From Longimicrobium sp. (GTDB lineage Bacteria > Gemmatimonadota > Gemmatimonadetes > Longimicrobiales > Longimicrobiaceae), in the NCBI GenBank assembly GCA_036387335.1, contig DASVTZ010000126.1, positions 1 through 64,000 on the forward strand: a stretch of 64,000 bases of DNA, read 5' to 3'. Made by a program: the position numbers and the translations under genes. Under the pieces are notes generated by a model, which saw only the letters and a list, made by a program, of their open reading frames with translations, was not told the DNA's origin and searched no databases. Shown here piece after piece: positions 41,880 to 49,861 of the stretch. The stretch's first letter is position 1. Every line of letters begins with the position of its first letter.

Positions 41880-43159
41880 CGAACAACGGTACTAGTGGCC
41901 CCTATCCCGAGCGCGCTGGTAGTGCGGAGAGCGGTGGCGACCGCCTCTCGCAGCATTCCGAGTCACAGGCCGCGAGCAATCGTCGTGAGACTCCGTCTGG
42001 CGCTGAACTGACTGCGGCGGTTGAGCGCGCCCATGCTCGCGCACTGGAGTATCATGATAACCTCGGTCGCGAGGCGGATCTGGCGCTGAAAGCGCTGAAG
42101 GCTCGTAAACCAAGTTCCTTAGAGGAGGCGATCCTTCGATTTCGTGAGCACCAGCGTCGGGATCCGCACCCTAATATCCCTGCGGGCCTGTTGCCATCCT
42201 CGTCTGCATGCACATACATCGCGGACACAGGCATGCTGTACCCGTTCAGCTTCTCTCGCGAAGACCTGCAACTGGCGTCGCTAGACCTTCCCCTGCTTGG
42301 GAGGGCCGTGCTGTGGGATGAGGAACTGAAGGAGAGGACAGTCGAGATTGCTGACGGCACCGCGTTCGAACTCCCGCCTAATTCAATTGCGTTCGTTACG
42401 CTCGAACCATACCTCCAGCTCCCCGACTATATCGCGATTAGATTCAACCTGCGCGTCCGGAATGTATATCGTGGCCTGCTCCTCGGGACCGGACCGCTCG
42501 TAGACGCGGGGTACCAGGGGCGCCTAGCATTTCCACTGCACAACCTGACCAACAATCCCTACAGGTTTTATGGCGGGCAGCGCATCGTCTCCGTTGAATT
42601 CACGAAGCTGAATACCACCCGAAATCAAAACACTGACGGCGGCAGTGTTTTGGAGAGCTCCACAAGCGGGGGGCTCGAAGCACCGTTTGTTGTACCGTTC
42701 CGCGAGCCGAAGCACCCGATTCCTGACCACCGCCGGGACGATCCCATCGCCGCGAATTTTCGCAAAGCGGGAGTAAGCCACGTCGAGAGTTCGCTGCCAT
42801 CACTTGGCCTAAAGGTTGAGGAGCAGAGCAGAAGGGTTGATGAGAACCTCAGAAGTCAGAATGCACGCATTACCGCCGCGACGCGGTGGTTCACGGTCGG
42901 CGGTGCAATAGCTCTCATCGGAGCCCTTGTTACGCTAATCGGCATTGCATGGCAAGCTCAATCAGAGATGCGAGGTGTCGCTACCCACGAACGCGAGTTG
43001 ATTGAACGGCTCACGGCAGCGCAACAAAAGGTCATAACCGACTCCCTCACAAAACTCGAACAACGTATCGTGCGCACCGAGGACGCAATCTGTGCTGCGG
43101 CTGGGGCGGCAGACACCTCCAGGAATCTCCCTGTCGAGCTCACGAAGCTTTGTCGATGA
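41876..43159 (+). CDS. dCTP-deaminase/dUTPase-fold protein with membrane helix and coiled coil
   Basis: 427 residues from GTG 41876 (GTGA overlap with the previous stop; ATG 41855 is an alternative). After about 80 hydrophilic residues come FELPPNSIAFVTLEPYLQLP, AIRFNLRVRNVYRGLLLGTGPLVDAGYQGRL, PLHNLTNNP and FYGGQRIVSVEF, the strand order of the Dcd/Dut trimeric fold. The deaminase motifs RSSxAR and the catalytic Glu (LEFYN in Dcd) are RFNLRVRN and FPLHN, so catalysis is unlikely. A membrane helix (TVGGAIALIGALVTLIGIAW) and a terminal coiled coil end it. It could be a nucleotide sensor with membrane output. Confidence 0.75.
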   Translation: MTNNGTSGPYPERAGSAESGGDRLSQHSESQAASNRRETPSGAELTAAVERAHARALEYHDNLGREADLALKALKARKPSSLEEAILRFREHQRRDPHPNIPAGLLPSSSACTYIADTGMLYPFSFSREDLQLASLDLPLLGRAVLWDEELKERTVEIADGTAFELPPNSIAFVTLEPYLQLPDYIAIRFNLRVRNVYRGLLLGTGPLVDAGYQGRLAFPLHNLTNNPYRFYGGQRIVSVEFTKLNTTRNQNTDGGSVLESSTSGGLEAPFVVPFREPKHPIPDHRRDDPIAANFRKAGVSHVESSLPSLGLKVEEQSRRVDENLRSQNARITAATRWFTVGGAIALIGALVTLIGIAWQAQSEMRGVATHERELIERLTAAQQKVITDSLTKLEQRIVRTEDAICAAAGAADTSRNLPVELTKLCR

Positions 43160-43349
43160 CGTTACTGGAGATACGGCACGTGAGCTTCGGCCGCGGGCTC
43201 GGGGGAGCTGAAGCGTTTGAGTTGGGGAGCGTCGGACCGGGCGACCAGGTCGTCGATCCCACGCGTTCTAAACGAGGGTAGGCTCGCAGCGATCTTGATC
43301 GCCTCCGCCCAAACGCGGATGCCACGCCGTCGTACTCTGACCTTTTGTG

Positions 43350-44201
43350 TTAGGCGGACGCGCCTAGATGGCTCTCCTCTAGTACAACAACCTTTTCGGC
43401 GAGTTGTTGGTTGTAATTCGCGCCGCTGCCGCTGAAGTGAACGCGTCGGTGGCAGTTGGGACACAAAGCGACCACCCATCGCGGGTGATCGGGCCCGCCA
43501 TCCGCCCGTCGGCGAATATGATGCGGCTCTAAATACGGCGAGCCAGATGGCGTGAGAAACGGGGCCTCAGATCCGCAGCCCTCGCAAAACCCCGCAGCGC
43601 GTCGCAGTACGTATGCGCGCACAGCCTGGCTGCGATAGTAGGCGTTCGCTTTTCTTTGCTGTGGGGTGGCGTCGAGGGAGGCAGTTTCGAGCGCAATCTG
43701 CCTGAGCTCCTGGAGAGATTTCGTCTTTGCCAAATCGTTCGCTGGCGGCCGAACGACAATATCTGCGGCGGCAGTTCCTTTCTCAGAGTTGACTGGCGCG
43801 AGCTCGAACACGATAACGCGTCGGGGCGCTCCCTCTCGATCGGCAGCAACCTCTACATGGTGTCCGGTATACAGCATCTCGGCGACGTACCGGACGGTGC
43901 CTGGTCCCGTATACTCGAAGAGGTGGAGCGATTTAGAGAGCTGGAAATGGTTCTGAATGGCAAGGTTCCCGCGGACCATTTCCATATCCCCAATCTGCCC
44001 CTCGCCTGTATACCAGAACGTACCATCGTTCCTGAATCCGTCCTCGTACCCGTACTGACCACCCTGCTCGCCCGTGAAGATCCACACCATGGGGTAGCGC
44101 GCAGGCGTGCTGATTCCACCCTGCTGCTGACCGCCGAATTGCTGGTGTAGTTCCCTACGCCGGTACACAGCTCCCGAGACGAACATAGATGGTACTTTCA
44201 T
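43350..44201 (-). CDS. SRA-like plus HNH endonuclease (McrA-like type IV restriction)
   Basis: 283 residues from ATG 44201 (ATGA overlap with the NUDIX stop; ATG 44186 is an alternative). N-terminal part: RRRELHQQFGGQQQGGIST, QYGYEDGFRNDGTFWYTGEGQ and GHHVEVAADREGAPRRVIVF, the SRA-like modified-base-reading domain seen in ScoMcrA-type enzymes. C-terminal HNH: RAAGFCEGCGS, LEPHHIRRRADGGPDHPRWV, ALCPNCHRRVHF with paired CxxC zinc ligands. Function expected: cleavage of methylated or otherwise modified DNA. Confidence 0.87.
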   Translation of the reverse strand: MKVPSMFVSGAVYRRRELHQQFGGQQQGGISTPARYPMVWIFTGEQGGQYGYEDGFRNDGTFWYTGEGQIGDMEMVRGNLAIQNHFQLSKSLHLFEYTGPGTVRYVAEMLYTGHHVEVAADREGAPRRVIVFELAPVNSEKGTAAADIVVRPPANDLAKTKSLQELRQIALETASLDATPQQRKANAYYRSQAVRAYVLRRAAGFCEGCGSEAPFLTPSGSPYLEPHHIRRRADGGPDHPRWVVALCPNCHRRVHFSGSGANYNQQLAEKVVVLEESHLGASA

Positions 44202-44578
44202 CCTTGAGTGAGGTGCTCCAGAACGAAGTCGCGATCGCTTGGAGCTAACGGGAGTTGCAGGAGTTCTTCCGGGTGGCACCAGACGAGCTGGTCATGGGCA
44301 AGCAGTACCGGTGAACCTCGAATCTCAGTCTCAACAAACTCGATCACGAACTCGGACCCGAGGTCTGCTCGTGCGAAGAGGACTCTCCCGGTGAAGGTCA
44401 CCGCCACCGCGAGCTCCTCTGCGAGCTCTCGAGCCACAGCCTGAGAAGTCGACTCGCCACCCTTGACCTTGCCGCCCGGAAACTCCCAGAGGCCGCCGTG
44501 GCGCTTACCGTGAGGTCTGAGGCAGACAAGATATCGGCCACCTTGTTCGATCACGGCGGCGACTACGCGAATTGACAT
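44198..44578 (-). CDS. NUDIX hydrolase, MutT-like
   Basis: 126 residues. Nudix box: GGKVKGGESTSQAVARELAE plus EL, matching GX5EX7REUXEE. Start MSIRVVAAVIEQGGRYLVCL is typical of MutT (8-oxo-dGTP diphosphatase) proteins. It is upstream of and overlaps the SRA-HNH gene, so nucleotide clean-up and restriction are co-expressed. Substrate uncertain. Confidence 0.87.
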   Translation of the reverse strand: MSIRVVAAVIEQGGRYLVCLRPHGKRHGGLWEFPGGKVKGGESTSQAVARELAEELAVAVTFTGRVLFARADLGSEFVIEFVETEIRGSPVLLAHDQLVWCHPEELLQLPLAPSDRDFVLEHLTQG

Positions 44579-44718
44579 CCTAAGACGCTACCGTTTGTAC
44601 GGGCACGTGCGCAGGGTGTCACAATTTACGCCGTGCGCCCCTGCTCGCAAGCTTGTTCTGCTGGAGGCTCTATGAAGTTGTGCTCATTACGCGGGAATTC
44701 CTCTTGCCCACACGGAAA

Positions 44719-44747
44719 GGCTGCACAGCGCATAGCGCCGTGCAGCC
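44719..44747. terminator. Hairpin terminator candidate
   Basis: GGCTGCAC (44719-44726) pairs with GTGCAGCC (44740-44747). It lies 32 bases behind the 44779 stop on the minus strand. The rest of 44579-44778 holds no gene. Confidence 0.55.
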
Positions 44748-44778
44748 TCTGTCCGTTGTTACGAGGAATGTCTACTGC

Positions 44779-45429
44779 CTATCGGTTTACCTGATATTCC
44801 AGCCGCTTCGCGAGCGCCGCCGCAGGGTACCACACCGTCACCGGCTCCACCCCGCGCGTCGCGGCGATCTGCTGAAGAAGCCGCAGCACCGGTGCGCGCA
44901 CGGAGCCGACGAGTGGGACCGGACCGTTCGTGTATAACGCGTGCATCGCGAGCGCGTTCGCGGGATATACTCGCCTGACCTGGCCGTCTGCTGGTGGTCG
45001 GTTCATAAACCAGCCGGCATGATGCGGATCGACGTAGTTGTCCAGCACGTGCATGGCTCCCACGCGGACCACGTCCGCACGCGAGCGGTCCACGGCCACG
45101 GATCGGACCTGCTCATAGATGCGCATGTCGCGAATCGCAGTGCTTGCGCGCATGAGCTGGACGACCGCGGCCGTGTCGCTCGGTACGTTGCGCCACTCCT
45201 GAACAATCGCCGGCGGGCCTTCGTTCTCACAGTTGGCGATGAAACCACGCGCCCAATCGCGTCTGGTGTGGGGCTGAGGGGTGATCAGGATCTGTGCTGC
45301 CAGTCGGCAGTCGGCGCGGTGCTTCACCAAGAGCGGGTTTGCACCCCGATCCTGCGCGGATGATTCGGCGGGCACGAGCGATAGGGCCGCGGCGCACGTA
45401 GACAGGACTCCGACCAAGTTGCGAATCAT
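44779..45429 (-). CDS. Secreted protein, tandem family copy 1
   Basis: 216 residues from ATG 45429. A signal peptide ends AESSAQ. Family motifs shared with the next two copies: NPLLVKHRADCRLAAQILIT, WARGFIANCENEGPPAIVQEW, AVVQLMRASTAIRDMRIYEQV, VRVGAMHVLDNYVDPHHAGW, and the end GVEPVTVWYPAAALAKRLEY. Two conserved cysteines may form a disulfide. A periplasmic protein of unknown role. Confidence 0.7.
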   Translation of the reverse strand: MIRNLVGVLSTCAAALSLVPAESSAQDRGANPLLVKHRADCRLAAQILITPQPHTRRDWARGFIANCENEGPPAIVQEWRNVPSDTAAVVQLMRASTAIRDMRIYEQVRSVAVDRSRADVVRVGAMHVLDNYVDPHHAGWFMNRPPADGQVRRVYPANALAMHALYTNGPVPLVGSVRAPVLRLLQQIAATRGVEPVTVWYPAAALAKRLEYQVNR

Positions 45430-45556
45430 CAGGGTGAACCTGGTTATGACGAGGGGAGGTCTGACGCGCACGTAGGCGACTCCAGCCCCTGACGATGGTG
45501 CGATCACCGCCGGAAGGACGATGTGCCAGGTGGCTGTTGCCGCCTACTCAGTGACA

Positions 45557-46194
45557 TCAATTCCGCCACTCGATCTCCTGCTGGATGCGCCGGGCGAGCG
45601 CGCTGGCCGCATACCACACGCTCACCGGCTCCACCCCTCTCGCGGCGCCGATCCGCTGCAGGAGGTCGAGGACGGGGGCCTTCACCGAACCGGTGAGTGG
45701 CATCGGACCGTGACGACTCCTCCCGCGGGAAGAACCTGCCCGACCTCACGCCCCGCAGCCGGAACGGCGCTGAACCAACCGACGTGGTGCGGATCGACGT
45801 AGTTGTCGAGCACGTGCATGGCTCCGACGCGAACCACGTCCGGACGCGAGCGGTCCAGGGCAACGGCGCGCACCTGCTCGTAAATCCGTGCGTCGTGAAT
45901 CATCGTGCTCGCGCGCATCACCTTTATGACCGACGCGGTATCGCCGGACACGGCGCGCCACTCCTGCACGATCGCGGGGGGACCCTCGTTCTCGCAGTTC
46001 GCGATGTAGTCGCGTGCCCACTCGCGTCTCGCTCGAGGCTCGCCGGTGATGAGCACCTGCGCCGCCAGACGGCAGTCGCTGCGGTGCTTGACCATGAGCG
46101 GGTTTGGACCCTGATCCTGTGCGCGGGACTCAACGGGCACGAGCGGCAGAGCCGCAACGAACGCCAGCAGGATCGAGAACAGGCTGCGAAGCAT
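45557..46194 (-). pseudogene. Secreted protein, tandem family copy 2 (frameshifted)
   Basis: ATG 46194 gives a good signal peptide and mature part up to LPAGGVVT. There the frame runs out in RCHSPVR-stop at 45682. The missing end reads in the next frame as PLTGSVKAPVLDLLQRIGAA and VSVWYAASALARRIQQEIEW with a stop at 45557. Compared with copies 1 and 3 about seven residues are also lost at the break, so it is a real deletion or an assembly error. Confidence 0.7.
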
Positions 46195-46320
46195 GTTGGG
46201 GATATCGGTTCTGCGACATGTGGGGAGAGGTCGGGGCGTGCGGCATGACGCAGCCGCACGCTCCGCTTCGACAGCGATTACCCGACGCGGTGCCCCCGCG
46301 TGGGGACGCGCCTTCGCAGG

Positions 46321-46986
46321 TCACCGATTCCACTCGATCTCCTCCTGGATCCGGAGTGCGAGCGCGGCTGCCGCATACCACACCGTCAGCGGCTCCACGT
46401 CGCGCGCGGCGCTCACGCGCTGGAGGAGCTGGAGCACCGGTTCTCGCACCGGAGCGACGAGCGGTAGAGGGCCATTGGCGTACGGCGCATGCGTAACGAG
46501 GGCGGTCTCCGGATGTACGACCTTGACTTCGCCACCTTCTGGCGGAACGCTCCCGAACCATCCGCCGTGAAGCGGGTTGACGTAGCTGTCCAGCACATGC
46601 ATGGCCCCCACGCGGATCACATCGGGACGCGAACGGTCCTCGACGACCTCGCGTACCCGCTCGTAGATGCGCACATCGCGAATCGCAGTGCTGGCACGCA
46701 TCAGCTGTAGGACCGCCGCCGTGTCGGCAGGTACTGCCCGCCATTCCCGCGCGATGGCTGGCGGCCCTTCCTCGGGACAGCTCGAGATGTAATTCCGCGC
46801 CCAGGCGCGCTTCGTATGCGGCTCGCCTCTGGTCAGCACGTGTGCCGCGAGCCGACAATCGTTGCGGTGCTTCATCGCGATCGGATTGGCCGCGCCGCTT
46901 TGCGCGTGCGCGCCCTCGGGAGCTGCGGCGATGACCGAGGCGATCAATGCGAGGGCGCGGATCAGCCGCTGAATCGTGTTCGTCAT
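46321..46986 (-). CDS. Secreted protein, tandem family copy 3
   Basis: 221 residues; signal peptide to AHAQ. It has the same motifs as copies 1 and 2 (KHRNDCRLAAHVLTRGEP, CPEEGPPAIAREW, VIRVGAMHVLDSYVNPLHGGW) and an end EIEWNR like copy 2. It is separated from the following lipoprotein gene by 1 base, so it may be co-transcribed with it. Confidence 0.72.
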   Translation of the reverse strand: MTNTIQRLIRALALIASVIAAAPEGAHAQSGAANPIAMKHRNDCRLAAHVLTRGEPHTKRAWARNYISSCPEEGPPAIAREWRAVPADTAAVLQLMRASTAIRDVRIYERVREVVEDRSRPDVIRVGAMHVLDSYVNPLHGGWFGSVPPEGGEVKVVHPETALVTHAPYANGPLPLVAPVREPVLQLLQRVSAARDVEPLTVWYAAAALALRIQEEIEWNR

Positions 46987-46987
46987 C

Positions 46988-48538
46988 TCAGTTGTCGCCC
47001 TCGTTCTTTAGGTCCACGCCGGAAGTAGAGTAGAGGGTGCACGGCTTAGCCCGGGTTCCAAAGGTAACCAGGTACGGTCCATTCTTAGCATCTACGACGC
47101 GCTTGCTTTCCGAGGCTCCGAGCAGGAAGGTGCGCCTCCATTCCCTCCGGTACGCATCCACCATCTCGGCGTCGCCGAGGCTATCTACCCTTGTTTCCCA
47201 CGCGCGGATAGAATCGGCGAGGGCGAACGCGCGAACAGTCTGGAACACTTCAACGTGCTTCTCCTCGTGCCTCAAAACGTCCGCCCGGAGATCCCCTGTC
47301 ACGTACGAGCGCGGGCAGTAGTTGGTTCCTCCGAAATTGATCACGTTTCCGTTCCGCTCCTCAGCTTGGCTGAGATAGAATAAGCTGCCGCGGGCCATGG
47401 CGTCGTCATTCAGGACGATGGCAGCATACGCCGGGAACGTCAGGTCCTTGTAGTAGAACAGGCCGTTGTTTGGTCCGCCGCGCACCTCGGCCGTTGGGTC
47501 TTCGGGGTAGTCCCTTCGGTAGTCTTGCTGATCGGCACGGAAGAAGGTGGTTCCCAGATGGTGCGTGAATTCGACCCGAGCCGGAAGAGTTGTGGTTGGA
47601 TCCGGATCGGTGCCATTGCGCACCGTCTCAGCATGGATAACCGGTGACCGACCGCTCCAGTCCCGGTTCGTAACCGTGACGGTGGCTTTCAGCGTCTCTT
47701 CGCCTGCGCTGGGGTCGCGCCGGAGCCCGGTGTGCGCCTTCACCTCGATGACGCCGCTCTGGACCATCACACCCCGCCACACGTTCGACTCGGTGTCGCC
47801 GTCTTCACGAGCCTTGCCGTTGAACTTCCACCCGCGCGACCACGCGGGCCCGCGTTCGCGGTTGAGGGAGCGGGCTTCGCAGCTCAGCGTGTCGCCCCGC
47901 GTGATCTGGACGTCGATGGTCTGCCCTGAGACGGGCTTCTTCAACTCCTGGCCCGTAAGCGTGCCGCAGGTCAGCGCCAGCTCTGGCTGCCGCACCGTCA
48001 CGACGAGCACGATGTCGTTGAAGTCGTTGTCGTCGCTGTCCTCGATGTACACGCGGTACGACCCACCGTTGAACATGGATCGGATTCGCGCCGTGCCGGG
48101 GAATCCGATCTTCGCCCAGTAGCGAGAGGTCTCCGTGACAATGGTGTAGGTGCCGCCGGTCGCGACAGGGCCGATGGTGACCGGTTCCGGCTTGCCGCAC
48201 CACCACGGACCGACGCCCGTGAAGAGGGTGCCGCTCAGCACGCCGCCGAGGTACAGGGTGTCGCACCAGCCGTTCTCGGTGCTCTCCACCTCGAACGTGA
48301 GGTAGCTTCCCTGCGTGACCTCGATGTTGGCGTTCACGAACTCGCCGTTCGCGTTGATGTCGAAGCGGGGCCTGTTGGCGGCCCGCTGGCTCAGTCGCGC
48401 GAAGTTGCCCGCCGTATCCGCGGCGGCGGTGGGGCCGGTCGGGTGGCGCACGTCCGCACACGCGCTGACCGTGATCAGAATCAGAGCAGATGCCCAGATG
48501 CGGAGCCGCTCTGGGCGTCGCCAAGGGGTACGGTTCAT
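46988..48538 (-). CDS. Lipoprotein with HEEKH metallopeptidase-like motif
   Basis: 516 residues from ATG 48538; lipobox LITVSAC at about residue 26. Mid-part: DTLYLGGVLSGTLF and YRVYIEDSDDNDFNDIVLVV, the acidic calcium-like motif of DUF4114-type beta-sandwich modules. A CxxG-rich Ig-like stretch follows. The C-terminal ADVLRHEEKHVEVFQTVRAF has HEEKH, matching HExxH of zincins. Surface-exposed protease or adhesin is possible. Confidence 0.7.
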   Translation of the reverse strand: MNRTPWRRPERLRIWASALILITVSACADVRHPTGPTAAADTAGNFARLSQRAANRPRFDINANGEFVNANIEVTQGSYLTFEVESTENGWCDTLYLGGVLSGTLFTGVGPWWCGKPEPVTIGPVATGGTYTIVTETSRYWAKIGFPGTARIRSMFNGGSYRVYIEDSDDNDFNDIVLVVTVRQPELALTCGTLTGQELKKPVSGQTIDVQITRGDTLSCEARSLNRERGPAWSRGWKFNGKAREDGDTESNVWRGVMVQSGVIEVKAHTGLRRDPSAGEETLKATVTVTNRDWSGRSPVIHAETVRNGTDPDPTTTLPARVEFTHHLGTTFFRADQQDYRRDYPEDPTAEVRGGPNNGLFYYKDLTFPAYAAIVLNDDAMARGSLFYLSQAEERNGNVINFGGTNYCPRSYVTGDLRADVLRHEEKHVEVFQTVRAFALADSIRAWETRVDSLGDAEMVDAYRREWRRTFLLGASESKRVVDAKNGPYLVTFGTRAKPCTLYSTSGVDLKNEGDN

Positions 48539-48875
48539 GGAACCCGCGAAGAAGGGGGGTCGGAAGGAATGAGTAAAGGCTGTGCTGGTGCAGGACGTGG
48601 CGCGGGGTGGACCACGCACCCGTACAGCCAGGGACTGGCGGGAGGGCATCGGGAGGAGGGCGAAGGTTCGGCAGCCGGGCTGTCTCCGTGAGACCCCTAG
48701 CTTTGCGGCCCCGCCTCGCGGCGGGTGTGCTCTTATCGTTTCTTCGGTACTGCGGCTACAATTCTATCTCAAAAAACAGACGAGCACAATAACGGCGCGT
48801 TAAGAATGCTCTTGGCGAATGGCGGACGCGCCAAACCTCGATAACAGGCCCGGTAGACGCCAACCTATCAGACAA
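48539..48875. other. Intergenic, no gene seen
   Basis: About 340 bases, GC decreasing at the right end (CAATTTTTTGTCTG on the minus strand). No ORF with family likeness, no repeat family member. The divergent pair of promoters for 48538 and any leftward unit would lie here. Confidence 0.4.
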
Positions 48876-48908
48876 GAGGCCCCGCCACCGGAACCGGTGC
48901 GGGGCCTC
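48876..48908. terminator. Strong GC hairpin terminator
   Basis: GAGGCCCCGC...CCGG and CCGGTGCGGGGCCTC form a long stem with one bulge. It lies 32 bases behind the 48940 stop on the minus strand. Confidence 0.7.
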
Positions 48909-48939
48909 TCTCTTGTTGAAGCGGCGCAGGCACGACGGG

Positions 48940-49410
48940 TCAGCCCCAGAGCTTCTTCCAGAACGGCCGGTCGTCCAGAGTGAGCTCTACGGCGCCGGGC
49001 AGATCCACCGGCTCGACCTCCATCCCAGGGAAGTGCTCCGCGAGCAGCCGATCTTCTTTGTCGTACATCGAAAGCTCGGGGTCCACGTCGGCGTCGTAGA
49101 GGAGCTGGACGCGGAATTTGCGGTCTTCGACCAGGTAGACCATGGCGCGCCAGCGGTAGCGGGGGCCTGCCTCCCGGGAGTGCTCCCACGCGTCGCGAAC
49201 CGCGTCGGCCACTTCGCCGAACTCCAGCGCGCACCGCAGCTTCTCCGCGCCGGGCGGGGCGTAGCGCAGGATCATGTGATCCAGGTCCTCCTCCACCTCG
49301 GCGTAGAGGAGGATGCGCGCATCGGGGTCGCCGGCGACGGCCAGGGCTGCATGCCCGATGCGGCTCATCCTCTCGCCAAGCTCATCGTTAACGCTCGCGT
49401 GGAAACTCAC
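48940..49410 (-). CDS. YezG/DUF600-like small protein
   Basis: 156 residues from GTG 49410 (MSFHASVNDELGERMSRIGH; GGAG upstream). ILLYAEVEEDLDHMILRYAP, RAMVYLVEDRKFRVQLLYDA and LSMYDKEDRLLAEHFPG resemble YezG-type proteins, which act as immunity proteins in Bacillus toxin clusters. No toxin gene is adjacent, and the match is by pattern only. It is a soluble alpha/beta protein of unknown role. Confidence 0.55.
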   Translation of the reverse strand: MSFHASVNDELGERMSRIGHAALAVAGDPDARILLYAEVEEDLDHMILRYAPPGAEKLRCALEFGEVADAVRDAWEHSREAGPRYRWRAMVYLVEDRKFRVQLLYDADVDPELSMYDKEDRLLAEHFPGMEVEPVDLPGAVELTLDDRPFWKKLWG

Positions 49411-49861
49411 TGCGATTCTCCAGGCGTTACGCGGGTACCGGGAGCCGCGACTCCCGGCTGGCAAACCGAGGCAGGCACGCCTCACGTTCCGCGGCTCGGC
49501 GATGAGTTTGAAGCTGCGCGAGGGTCACCGCGATCGCGAGTCGGAACGTTACGACTGACGCAAGCTTGATGAGCTGGGCACTAGACTACACATACTTCTT
49601 GTGAATCGAGATCTCAGAGACTGCTGGCCGCGTCAGCCGGATTGACAGGGAAGATTCAACTACGATTCGTTATGGTTGATCCTGCTTACTTGCTTTGTTC
49701 GCGTGCTTTCGTTGGTACTTGATTGTGCTTGATTGTGCTTTAACGATTTTCTGCATTCAAGAAAACGCGTTGTGTTTTCCAACGTTTAAACGCGGGTATG
49801 TTTGTCCTATTAAGCCAGACGCAAGGTTTGATTATGCGAAAGCGCTTCACTTCAACGCCGA
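49411..49861. other. AT-rich intergenic region
   Basis: About 450 bases; from 49570 the GC content is clearly lower than elsewhere. It includes a two-copy direct repeat of CTTGATTGTG (49719-49738). No ORF with family likeness. It probably belongs to the incoming segment that carries the AlbA_2 gene. Confidence 0.45.

Noticed and set aside
41876-43159. Functional dcd or dut
   Set aside because: Both catalytic motifs are replaced.
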